The position numbers and the translations under genes were made by a program. A DNA stretch of 64,000 nt from Bradyrhizobium hereditatis (GTDB taxonomy: Bacteria > Pseudomonadota > Alphaproteobacteria > Rhizobiales > Xanthobacteraceae), in assembly GCF_020329435.1 (NCBI RefSeq), contig NZ_JAGKJK010000005.1, positions 281,501-345,500 of the forward strand, read 5' to 3'. Under the pieces are notes generated by a model, which had not been told where the DNA came from, did no database searches, and was given only the letters and a program-made list of their open reading frames with translations. Below, piece by piece: positions 7,954-16,283 of this stretch (positions are counted from its first letter, which is position 1; each line of letters begins with the position of its first letter).

Positions 7954-10275
7954 CTACCCGGCCGCCCGTCGAAGCGAGTTCGACACCACATCGGCAGGCA
8001 CGGGAATCTGCATCACAATGGTTTGACCGGCTGAAGCGATCTCCACGCCGCACTCCTGGAATCGCCGCTTCATGCGACGGTTGAATTCGCGCTGCACCGG
8101 CCAGCGCCCGGCATCAGTGCAGCGGATCTGGCCGACGATCGAGGCCATTGAGCCATCCACCTTGTCGACGCCCCACAATTCGAGATCGCCGCGGATCAGG
8201 TGCTGGTATTCGGGCTCGCGGCGCATTTCGGCGACGATCTCCTGCAAGATCTGGCCGGCGCGATCGGTGTCTTCCTTGTAGGACACGTTGACGCTGACAG
8301 CAGCATTGCCGGCGCCCCGGCTCGAATTGGTGATCGTCGTCACCGCGCTGAACGGCACGATGTGCACCGAGCCGTCACCGGCCCGCAGGCGGAGCGTTCG
8401 GATCGAGACGTTTTCCACCACGCCCGACAGGCCTGACAGCGTGACGGTGTCGCCGACCTGGACGGTGTTTTCGAGCAGGAGAAACAGTCCGGTGATGAGA
8501 TCCTGCACCAGCTTCTGCGAGCCGAAGCCGATGGCAATACCGACGATGCCCGCGCCGGCGAGCAACGGCGCGACGTTGACTCCGATTTCGCTGAGCGCAG
8601 TCAGGCCGACGACGGTGACGATCACGCATAGCAGCGCCGTGCGCAGCATCGGCTGAAAGGTGCGCAGCCGCGCCGCGCGAACGTAGTGGCCCTCGCGCGA
8701 CAACGCGTTGATCTTGCGGTCTAGCAGCGCATTGCTGATCTCCCAGATCGCCGCCGCCGCCAGCGCGGCAATGCCGACGGTCATCACCGCCGACAGCAAG
8801 CGGCTGCCGATCTGCCCGCCATAGAACCAGACGATGGCGTCGATGCCCCAGACCTCCAGCAGTGCAACGAAGCCGATGAAGGCAATTACGGCCGAGACGA
8901 TGTTGCGGAGCAGCGGCAGATAGCGGTTGGCGCGGGTCTCCAGGCCCGGGAAGCGGCGCAGAAGATCCGGGCTGATGCGAAAGCCGCGATCAATCAGGCT
9001 CAACACCAGGATGGTGACGAGGCGCGCGACCAGCACGACCGCGACGGTGCCAACGAAATATTGCAGCAGCAGCGAATAGCCGTTGCGGATATTGAGCGCC
9101 CAAACCGCCCACAATGCGAGATCGAGCGCGATCGCAAGGAGGTGCCAGAGGCCTGCGATGCGATTACGTATCCTGGCCGCCAGCCCATCGCGGCCGGCCG
9201 GCGCGCGGATGGTGTCGGCGACCTGACGGCGGCACTGCAGGATGACGACGACGACAAAGAGGTGCACGACCAGCATCACCAGGCGGAGCAAGGCGGCATA
9301 GCCGGCGCGGTGCAGGCCGAGCAGCAACGCCACATTGGCAAACGCGATGCCCGAGACGGCAACCGTCACGATGCGCCGCGCCCATATCTCGATATAGGCG
9401 GCGGTCTCGGCGCGAATCCGAAACAGGCCGAAAGGTCCGGCCAGCGCTCGCACGACGCAGATCAGCGCGCGGGATAGCGCGTAGGCGTTGACGACGGCAA
9501 GGATCACGAGCCGGGTGGTCGCGAGATCGCCGATCCCGGTGCCAAGCAGCATCGTGGCAATTCCGATGAAAACGAGCACCGGCAGCAATTCGAGCGCGAG
9601 GCGTCCGAGAACGAAAGGCAGCCTGACCAACGATTGCCAGGTCCGCGCCAGGCTGAGCCGCCGCCGCTGCTGCGCGGGCGCCGCGGCAACGTCTGCCACC
9701 GACGATGGCGGATCCGCCAACGCAAGCGTCTGCACCGGCGCCTGCGCCACCTGTGGGAGCCGCGCCTCCAACAGCGCCACCGGCCGTTGGATGAAGCGGA
9801 AAACCAGCCATTCGGCAGCGAAGGCGCAGATGAACACCAGCGCCAGCTTCCAGGCGATATCGAGCAACTGGTGATAGGCGGAGGGATCATTGGCCGTCCG
9901 CAGGAACCAGTAATAGAAGGCACGATAGTGCGTCAGTGTCCGCGCCACGTCGGCGATCTCGCGCGAAATCTCGCCGACCTGCTCGGACACCATCAGCAGG
10001 AGTTGAGCGCCAAGACTGTCCGCCGTGAGCGGCACGGCGGATTTCGGTTCGGGCTGCGCTTGCGGCGAGGCATTGGCGACCGCACGCAGCGTCTCGATCA
10101 CCTGCGCGCGCTTCTTGTCGTCGGAAAGTGTCTCGAGCGCCCGCTTCGCCTGATCGGGCGTCAGGGTCTCCACATTGCCGGCAGCAGGAGTCGGCGCGGA
10201 GCCTTGCTGTGCGAAAGCCGGAAACGCGTGCAGGAGGAAGGCCAGCAGGATGGAGAGCAGGAACTTGGACGACAC
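7954..10275 (-). CDS. Large MscS-family mechanosensitive channel
   Basis: 773 residues. A signal peptide (cut after AFAQ) and a periplasmic N-terminal region (25-140) precede about ten membrane segments. The conserved MscS core begins near residue 560, with LLAGAGIVGIAIGFGSQ and LVQDLITGLFLLLENT as the pore helix, then VQVGDTV and the beta domain. The extra N-terminal helices resemble the YbdG/YjeP-type large MscS proteins. The likely role is an inner-membrane safety valve during hypo-osmotic shock. It is transcribed alone; the next gene downstream converges. Confidence 0.88.
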   Translation of the reverse strand: MSSKFLLSILLAFLLHAFPAFAQQGSAPTPAAGNVETLTPDQAKRALETLSDDKKRAQVIETLRAVANASPQAQPEPKSAVPLTADSLGAQLLLMVSEQVGEISREIADVARTLTHYRAFYYWFLRTANDPSAYHQLLDIAWKLALVFICAFAAEWLVFRFIQRPVALLEARLPQVAQAPVQTLALADPPSSVADVAAAPAQQRRRLSLARTWQSLVRLPFVLGRLALELLPVLVFIGIATMLLGTGIGDLATTRLVILAVVNAYALSRALICVVRALAGPFGLFRIRAETAAYIEIWARRIVTVAVSGIAFANVALLLGLHRAGYAALLRLVMLVVHLFVVVVILQCRRQVADTIRAPAGRDGLAARIRNRIAGLWHLLAIALDLALWAVWALNIRNGYSLLLQYFVGTVAVVLVARLVTILVLSLIDRGFRISPDLLRRFPGLETRANRYLPLLRNIVSAVIAFIGFVALLEVWGIDAIVWFYGGQIGSRLLSAVMTVGIAALAAAAIWEISNALLDRKINALSREGHYVRAARLRTFQPMLRTALLCVIVTVVGLTALSEIGVNVAPLLAGAGIVGIAIGFGSQKLVQDLITGLFLLLENTVQVGDTVTLSGLSGVVENVSIRTLRLRAGDGSVHIVPFSAVTTITNSSRGAGNAAVSVNVSYKEDTDRAGQILQEIVAEMRREPEYQHLIRGDLELWGVDKVDGSMASIVGQIRCTDAGRWPVQREFNRRMKRRFQECGVEIASAGQTIVMQIPVPADVVSNSLRRAAG

Positions 10276-10476
10276 GAGAGCCTCGCTGAATTAAGATGAG
10301 CCCGATGGCGAAACCGGAACGGTCTCACCTTCGCGCGCGCGTCATGTCGGATTGCCCGTTTTCGCCGCCATCCTGTGTCGGAAGTTTGCTACCGCGACGG
10401 CTTTCTCTTGGCATTTGCTACATCACGGGAACTTCGCGAACTGCCGCAAGATGAAACGGCGCGAAACCTTAGATCC

Positions 10477-11457
10477 CTAGCCCAGTCTTATGCGCGCGGC
10501 GGCCGCCTGATATTCCGCGCGCGTGTGCGCGATCATCTCGTCAACGGATAACACTTCCGTCACGCCGGAGACGGAATGGCCTGCGCTCCAGATATCTTTC
10601 CAGCGCTTGGGGCGGTTCTCGCGCGCGCCGATATCGATATCCTTGCCGATATCGATCGCGCCACGCAGCGGCAGATCATCCGGATCAAGGCCGGCGGCCT
10701 CGATCGAGGGACGCAACATGTTGGTCTGCAGCCCCGTAAACGCCGACGTCAGCAGAACATCGTCGGCGCTGCTGGCGACCAGCATCTCCTTGTAGCTGGC
10801 GTCTGCCATGCTCTCGCGCGTCGCGATGAACTTGGTGCCCATATAGGCGAGGTCGCAACCGAGTGCCTCGGCGGCGCGAAGCGCGTGGCCGTCGCTGACG
10901 CCACCTGCCAGTACCAGCGGCCCATCGAAGAAGGCACGCACTGCGCGAACGAAGGCGAAGGGATTGAGCCAGCCGGTCTGGCCGCCCGCGCCTGCCGTCA
11001 GCAGCACCAAGCCGTCGGCGCCGGCAGCGATCGCGCGTTCGGCATGGCGGATGGAAGCGACGTCGGCAAACACCAGCGCGCCGGCATCATGCAACGGCCC
11101 AACTACCGGCGCCGGCGAGCCGACTGAAGTGATCACCATTTCCGGCCGGTGCCGCAGCAGCACAGCAAGATCCTCCCCGAGCCGCGCGTTGGAGCGATGC
11201 ACGATCAGGTTGGCGCAAACCGGCGCTGACGCTTTGCCGCTCGCATCGGCATGCGCCTTCAAACTGATATCGATGTCCGTCAGCCATTGCTCTAGCTGTT
11301 CCGTGGTACGGCAATTCACCGTCGGGAACGAGCCGATGACGCCATTGCGGCAGGCGGCTACCACCAGCGCCGTTCCGGAGACGAGAAACATCGGCGCTGC
11401 GATCAGCGGCAGGCCGAGACGGTCGCGAAAGCGCGAGAGCAGATCGACGGATGGCAA
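10477..11457 (-). CDS. Nitronate monooxygenase (2-nitropropane dioxygenase family)
   Basis: 326 residues, an FMN-dependent TIM barrel. Family landmarks are an N-terminal IAAPMFLVSG, GVIGSFPTVN, the central VLLTAGAGGQTGWLNPF phosphate-binding region and LAGGVSDGHALRAAEALG. These enzymes oxidise alkyl nitronates to carbonyl compounds and nitrite, though many annotated members have other flavin roles. It is divergent from an acyl-CoA synthetase. A second member lies at 20899-21867. Confidence 0.88.
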   Translation of the reverse strand: MPSVDLLSRFRDRLGLPLIAAPMFLVSGTALVVAACRNGVIGSFPTVNCRTTEQLEQWLTDIDISLKAHADASGKASAPVCANLIVHRSNARLGEDLAVLLRHRPEMVITSVGSPAPVVGPLHDAGALVFADVASIRHAERAIAAGADGLVLLTAGAGGQTGWLNPFAFVRAVRAFFDGPLVLAGGVSDGHALRAAEALGCDLAYMGTKFIATRESMADASYKEMLVASSADDVLLTSAFTGLQTNMLRPSIEAAGLDPDDLPLRGAIDIGKDIDIGARENRPKRWKDIWSAGHSVSGVTEVLSVDEMIAHTRAEYQAAAARIRLG

Positions 11458-11617
11458 AGCGTTTCTTCCCGGCTTGAGCAGCGTGATCGTTGTGTTAGCG
11501 TAGTTGTTGTCTTGACGCGTTTTCTTGACGCGAACCGGTATCCACTTCGCTTGAAAACGCTATGGGCTCAACATTGGCACGACCGAAGGCCAATTACAAA
11601 ACGGTGGGAGAGAAAGA

Positions 11618-13180
11618 ATGGGCAATCCGCTCTACGCCTTTCCGGTGGCATGCGAGCAGACGTTGCGGGCGCTGGCGCGCTACCCTGAGCGGACGGCGTT
11701 TGCCTGGCCGGGCGGATCGATCAGCTATCGCGGCACGACAGACATGATCGGACGCATGCAGGCCGTGTTCATGAAATTGGGCTTTGCCCCCGGCACCCGC
11801 GTCGCCTTTCTCACCGCCAACCGTGCCGATACCTGGTGCGCCGGCGTCGCCGCGCAATTGTCGCGACTTGCCATCACCTGGCTGCATCCGCTGGGTTCGC
11901 TCGACAATCAATTGTTTCAGCTTGAGGATTCCGAAGCGCAGATGCTTGTCGTTGACGGTGTCACATTCCGCGATCGCGGCGGCGAGCTCGCGGCCAAGGC
12001 GTCCGGCCTGAAGACAGTGTTCACGCTCGGGCCTGCCGGCTATGGCGCCGATCTCCTGCAGGCGGTCGAGAGCTCAGGCAGCGCCACGCCGCGCAGCTTC
12101 GCCGTACCAGACGATATCGCCATCCTCAATTACACCGGCGGCACCACCGGCAAATCCAAGGGCGCGCTGCGCCATCACCGCGAATATGGCGGCGGCGCCG
12201 GTGCGATCCTCGCCGATTTCGAAATTCCGGAGACGCCGCGCTATCTGACGGTGGCGCCGATCAGCCACGTTGCCGGAACGAAAGTGCTGCCGACGCTGAT
12301 GCGCGGCGGCACCGTACACATGCTCAGAGGTTTCGATCCCGAGGCGGTGTTCAAGACCATCGAACGCGAGAAGATCAATTTCACTCTGTTCGTGCCGACG
12401 ATGATCTACGTCATGCTCGATCATCCCGCGCTCGACAAGACGGATCTTTCCTCGCTCGAACTCCTGCTGTACGGCGCTTCCGCGATGTCGCCGAGCCGGC
12501 TGGTCGAGGGCATCGAGCGGATCGGGCCGGTGTTCTCGCAGCTCTACGGCCAGACCGAATGCTATCCGGTCTCCGTGCTGCGCAAGAAAGATCACAATCC
12601 CAAGACGCCGGAGCTGTTTTTATCCTGCGGCTTCCCGATTGCCGCGTGTCAGGTGAAGATCCTGGACAATGACGACCGGGAGGTCGCAACCGGCGAGGCC
12701 GGCGAGATCTGCGTTCGCGCCTCCCATGTGATGGCCGAATACTGGAAGCGGCCGGATATCACCGCGGAGACGCTGAAGAACGGCTGGCTGCACACCGGCG
12801 ATATCGCGCGCGTGGACGAACGCGGCTACATGTTCATTCTCGACCGCAAGAAGGATATGATCGTCTCGGGCGGCTTCAACATTTTCCCGCGCGAGGTCGA
12901 GGACGTGCTGTCGCAGCATGCCGACGTCGCGATGGTGGCCGTGGTCGGCGTTCCCGACGACAAATGGGGCGAGGCCGTCACCGCCGTGGTCGTCGCGCGC
13001 GAAGGCACCAAGCCGAACGCGGATGAATTGATCAATCTCGTGAAGGCGAAGAAGGGTTCGGCGCATGCGCCGAAACACATCGAGTTCGTTAGCGAGCTGC
13101 CGATGACCGGCGTCGGCAAGGTCGACAAGAAGGTGCTGAAGGCCGGCTTCTGGGCCGGCCGCGAGCGAATGGTGGGGTAG
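11618..13180 (+). CDS. AMP-binding acyl-CoA synthetase
   Basis: 520 residues. The ANL-superfamily P-loop is YTGGTTGKSKGAL (about residue 171). Further motifs are LYGQTECYP, the WLHTGDIARVDERGYM hinge and DRKKDMIVSGGFNIFPREVE, with a C-terminal lysine in GVGKVDKKVLKA. It activates a carboxylic acid to acyl-AMP and then acyl-CoA in the cytoplasm. Size and motif spacing fit a medium- or long-chain fatty acid or aromatic acid ligase; the substrate cannot be read. It is divergent from the nitronate monooxygenase, with a 160-bp shared promoter region. Confidence 0.88.
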   Translation: MGNPLYAFPVACEQTLRALARYPERTAFAWPGGSISYRGTTDMIGRMQAVFMKLGFAPGTRVAFLTANRADTWCAGVAAQLSRLAITWLHPLGSLDNQLFQLEDSEAQMLVVDGVTFRDRGGELAAKASGLKTVFTLGPAGYGADLLQAVESSGSATPRSFAVPDDIAILNYTGGTTGKSKGALRHHREYGGGAGAILADFEIPETPRYLTVAPISHVAGTKVLPTLMRGGTVHMLRGFDPEAVFKTIEREKINFTLFVPTMIYVMLDHPALDKTDLSSLELLLYGASAMSPSRLVEGIERIGPVFSQLYGQTECYPVSVLRKKDHNPKTPELFLSCGFPIAACQVKILDNDDREVATGEAGEICVRASHVMAEYWKRPDITAETLKNGWLHTGDIARVDERGYMFILDRKKDMIVSGGFNIFPREVEDVLSQHADVAMVAVVGVPDDKWGEAVTAVVVAREGTKPNADELINLVKAKKGSAHAPKHIEFVSELPMTGVGKVDKKVLKAGFWAGRERMVG

Positions 13181-13224
13181 CAGCGGCTCCGTGTCCCGGA
13201 CGCGGTGCGGGGCAGCGATGTCAA

Positions 13225-13521
13225 TTAGCCGGCCATGCGCCTCTGGAGGGCCGCCTTCGCCTTGTCGAAATCATTGGGGACTTCGATATCGACCTCGAGC
13301 GTCGAAACGGTCTTGCCCCGATCCAGCTTGACCATGACCTTGTCGGGATCGAGCATCACGTGCTTCGACACGACGGCGAGAATCTCTTCGCGCAGCGTGA
13401 CCAGGAGATCGGATTGGCCGAGCAGCCCGCGCTCGTGCGCCAGCAAAATCTGCAACCGCTCCCGGGCAACCGGGGCCGTCGCATTGCGGCCGCCGAACAG
13501 CCGCAACAGCCTCATGCTCAT
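13225..13521 (-). CDS. minE: MinE, topological specificity factor of cell division
   Basis: 98 residues. The N-terminal MinD-binding region includes ATAPVARERLQILLAHER, and the C-terminal topological domain contains DKVMVKLDRGKTVSTLEVDIEVP in two parts. MinE stimulates MinD ATPase at the membrane and so confines MinC to the cell poles. Its ATG overlaps the minD stop by four bases (ATGA), so translation is coupled. Last gene of minCDE. Confidence 0.96.
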   Translation of the reverse strand: MSMRLLRLFGGRNATAPVARERLQILLAHERGLLGQSDLLVTLREEILAVVSKHVMLDPDKVMVKLDRGKTVSTLEVDIEVPNDFDKAKAALQRRMAG

Positions 13522-14333
13522 GCAGCCCTCCGTCCCAGCAGGCGGTCCATGAAGCCCTTGCGCTCGGCCGGCACGACCATGGCGACCTGCTCGCCCATCA
13601 GGCGGCGCGAGGCATCGACATAGGCGCGGGCTGGCGCGCTTGCGGCATTGTTGAGCGTCACCGGCGTGCCGACGTTGGACGCCTTCAGCACATCCTGGCT
13701 CTCAGGGATGATGCCGAGCAAAGGTGTCGCGAGGATTTCCAGGATGTCGTCGATATTGAGCATTTCACCGCGGGCGGCACGTGCCGGATCGTAGCGGGTG
13801 ATCAGCACATGCTTTTCCACCCGCTCGCCGCGCTCCGCTCGCACCGTCTTGGAATCGAGCATGCCGATGATGCGGTCGGAATCGCGCACCGACGAAACCT
13901 CGGGATTGGTGATGATCACGGCTTCGTCGGCATAGCGCATGGCAAGCGTCGCACCGCGCTCGATGCCGGCCGGGCTGTCGCACAACACCCAGTCGAAGCG
14001 CGACGTAAGCTCTGCGATGACGCGGCCGACGCCTTCCTCGGTGAGCGCGTCCTTGTCGCGGGTCTGGGAGGCGGGCAGCAGCCAGAGATTATCCAGCCGC
14101 TTGTCGCGGATCAGCGCCTGCGGCAGCTTGGCCACGCCCTGCACCACGTTGATGAGGTCGAACACCACGCGGCGTTCGGCTCCCATCACCAGATCGAGAT
14201 TGCGCAGGCCGACGTCGAAGTCCACCACCACGACGCTTTGCCCGCCTTGTGCGAGCGCCGCGCCGAGCGCGGCCGTTGAGGTGGTCTTTCCAACGCCTCC
14301 CTTGCCAGAGGTAACGACCAGGACCTTGGCCAT
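13518..14333 (-). CDS. minD: MinD, septum-site-determining ATPase
   Basis: 271 residues. The deviant Walker A motif SGKGGVGKTT is at residues 9-18, with switch regions VVVVDFDVGLRNLD and LCDSPAGIERG. The C-terminal amphipathic membrane-targeting helix ends in ERKGFMDRLLGRR. MinD dimerises on ATP, binds the membrane, recruits MinC and is released by MinE. It lies 19 bp downstream of minC and overlaps minE. Confidence 0.97.
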   Translation of the reverse strand: MAKVLVVTSGKGGVGKTTSTAALGAALAQGGQSVVVVDFDVGLRNLDLVMGAERRVVFDLINVVQGVAKLPQALIRDKRLDNLWLLPASQTRDKDALTEEGVGRVIAELTSRFDWVLCDSPAGIERGATLAMRYADEAVIITNPEVSSVRDSDRIIGMLDSKTVRAERGERVEKHVLITRYDPARAARGEMLNIDDILEILATPLLGIIPESQDVLKASNVGTPVTLNNAASAPARAYVDASRRLMGEQVAMVVPAERKGFMDRLLGRRAA

Positions 14334-14352
14334 ACGTGATCTCCTTAGCCGG

Positions 14353-15054
14353 TTAATTCAGCGGGGTAATTTTCATGGTGTCACCCTGCAGCCAGGCCTG
14401 CGCCGGGCGATTGCGGAGCGATAGGTCGATTTCTTCAGCAGTCTGGTAGTAGCCGTCGATGGCGAGCAATTCGGCCTCGATCCTTTGGCAGTAGATCCGC
14501 GCCGACGAATTGCCGTTGACGCCGGCCATCGCGCGCCCGCGCAGCGTGCCGTAGATGTGGATCGATCCGCCGGCGACGATCTCCGCGCCCGAGCCGACCG
14601 AGCCGAGCACCGTGACGTCGCCTTCCATGAAGACGATCGACTGGCCCGAACGCACGGGAGTTTCGAGCAGCAACGAGGTCGGCTTCGGCTTCGCCTCAGG
14701 CTCCGACTTTTGCACCGGCTCGCTGCGCGTGATCACACAGGCGCGGCCGCCGGTGAGCAATGGCGGCATGTCTGCGGCCAGGCGCTCTTCGTCCACGCCC
14801 TCGATGCCGAGAACACGGATGTTGCGCTCGCCGAGGCTGCCGAGGAGATGGGCGATGGCGGAGCTGGAAAGATCGACGGCGGAAAGATCGAGCACGATCG
14901 GCTTGCCGACGAAGTAACCCGGGGAGCGCGCCAGCGTCGCATCGATCTCGGCGAGCCACTCCACGATCGGCACGACGGGGCTGAACACGAACGCCACGTA
15001 GGAACGGCCGCGCAGCCGAACCAGTTGACGCGTGGGATCCGCTCGGACGTCCAT
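14353..15054 (-). CDS. minC: MinC, FtsZ-assembly inhibitor
   Basis: 233 residues. The N-terminal FtsZ-inhibiting domain (1-105) is followed by a linker and the C-terminal beta-helix that binds MinD, recognisable by GDVTVLGSVGSGAEIVAGGS and IHIYGTLRGRAMAG with ARIYCQRIEAELLAI. It blocks Z-ring formation away from midcell. First gene of minCDE; a CtrA-type site lies 51-65 bp upstream of the ATG. Confidence 0.95.
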   Translation of the reverse strand: MDVRADPTRQLVRLRGRSYVAFVFSPVVPIVEWLAEIDATLARSPGYFVGKPIVLDLSAVDLSSSAIAHLLGSLGERNIRVLGIEGVDEERLAADMPPLLTGGRACVITRSEPVQKSEPEAKPKPTSLLLETPVRSGQSIVFMEGDVTVLGSVGSGAEIVAGGSIHIYGTLRGRAMAGVNGNSSARIYCQRIEAELLAIDGYYQTAEEIDLSLRNRPAQAWLQGDTMKITPLN

Positions 15055-15104
15055 GATGTTCGACTCGCCTTCCTTAGTGAAAGGTTAAGAATCGACCAAC
15101 TTGG

Positions 15105-15119
15105 TTAACGAGTAATTAA
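15105..15119 (-). promoter_or_regulatory. Putative CtrA box upstream of minC
   Basis: TTAACGAGTAATTAA is a full TTAA-N7-TTAA match to the CtrA consensus. The position in the minC promoter suggests cell-cycle control of the Min system. A one-mismatch copy (TTAA-N7-TCAA) lies at 15255-15269. Binding has not been shown here. Confidence 0.55.
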
Positions 15120-15651
15120 TGCGAAAACCCGCGCTGCGCGCAGAAACGGGCTCAACACAGGCGGCGAATCCGGCGCATTTGTGGCCGATTCCAGCTAGTA
15201 ATCGGGGCGGACGTGCACCAAAGCCTTGTAAAACAGGGGTCCGGGCGGTTGTAGTTAACAAGAGCTCAACTTACTTTCGTCACGTTTTCGACCTAAATTC
15301 GTCCTCGCGCGGTTCCAACAAACTTATGTGTGCTGCCGGATTTTCTGGGTCTGGCGGCTCATTCCGTCGGGCAGACGGGCATTTTGCCGGCAAGGGACGA
15401 GGGCAGTGGCAGCCGTGGGGATGGAGTCGTCGCGAGGTCGCGTCTCGCAGACAGGTGTCGTCGAAAGCAGGGACGACGCCCCACAGTCTGATTCAACTCT
15501 TCCAACCAAGCATAGCGACGGGTGGGCGGGCACGGATTCCTCCGAACACCTCCTCCATGAGCTTGAGCTCCTGTCGGATACCTCCGCAGCCGTCTCGCCG
15601 CCGACCAATCCGCCGGATCAAGATCCAACAAGCGACACAGGGAGTATGCGT
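15120..15651. other. Long region between minC and the 15652 gene; possible upstream extension of the latter
   Basis: The frame of the downstream gene stays open back to an ATG at 15328 and another at 15421. Third-position GC is clearly lower here than in nearby genes and there is no good Shine-Dalgarno, so it is treated as leader or promoter sequence. It contains the second CtrA-like site at 15255-15269. No RNA gene is evident. Confidence 0.4.
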
Positions 15652-16209
15652 ATGAGTAGTGTGAGTGAGCAGGAGCATATCAATCCGCGCGATCCCCTGT
15701 ACTACGCCCCGCGCTGGCTACGTGAGCGGTCGGCTTCCCAGCGCGATGGCTCTCCCGAGACGCCATTTGCTCCGGCGTCCTTCGACACCCAGCTCGAGAG
15801 CGCCGTCTCCAATGCGCTGCGCCATCCGCTCGATCCCGAGGTGATGCAGGAACCCGACCTCGAATCGAAGAAGGCATTGTGGAGCGTCGCTGCGCGCTTC
15901 GCAGCCGCGATCGGCGTCGCGGCTCTCGTGGCGCTGTTCTTCGTGGTGGCGGTGCCCGGATCGCGGCAGAGCGACGGCGAGCAGTCGTCGGCGCTATCGA
16001 GCTTTGCGCAGTCGATCAAGAGCGCACTGTCCCAATCCGGAGAGACGTCGCAGAAGCCGGCGATCAGCGAATTCCAGTCCCTGCTCGCCTCCACCCCGCC
16101 AAGCGCACCGGCGTCATCCGAGCAGTCGGGAGAATTGCTCAAGCAGTTCATGCAGTGGCGCGAAAAGCCTGATGCGGATGCGGCTGCACCACAACGTACC
16201 AACCCATGA
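15652..16209 (+). CDS. Single-pass membrane protein, unknown function
   Basis: 185 residues from MSSVSEQEH, chosen because AGGGAG sits 7 bp upstream; ATG codons at 15421 and 15328 would add 77 or 108 residues. The first about 75 residues are hydrophilic and include DPLYYAPRWLRER. A single helix (about 80-100, AAIGVAALVALFFVVAV) follows, then a Ser/Gln/Ala-rich tail with SEFQSLLAS and LLKQFMQW. It lies 70 bp before the binding-protein gene and is probably cotranscribed with it. No family recognised. Confidence 0.65.
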   Translation: MSSVSEQEHINPRDPLYYAPRWLRERSASQRDGSPETPFAPASFDTQLESAVSNALRHPLDPEVMQEPDLESKKALWSVAARFAAAIGVAALVALFFVVAVPGSRQSDGEQSSALSSFAQSIKSALSQSGETSQKPAISEFQSLLASTPPSAPASSEQSGELLKQFMQWREKPDADAAAPQRTNP

Positions 16210-16232
16210 TTGAGACGGAAGGAGGAATGACA

Positions 16233-16283
16233 ATGTCTGAGAACCGACTTTCCGCGATCTTGTTCTCAAGGAGTTTGCCATGA
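16233..16283 (+). CDS. Possible 16-codon leader ORF overlapping the binding-protein start
   Basis: ATG at 16233 has GGAGG 7 bp upstream. The peptide MSENRLSAILFSRSLP ends at a TGA that overlaps the ATG of the next gene (ATGA at 16280-16283). The strong ribosome site and the overlap suggest translational coupling of a leader peptide. At this length chance cannot be excluded, and the downstream gene has its own AAGGAG. Confidence 0.35.
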   Translation: MSENRLSAILFSRSLP

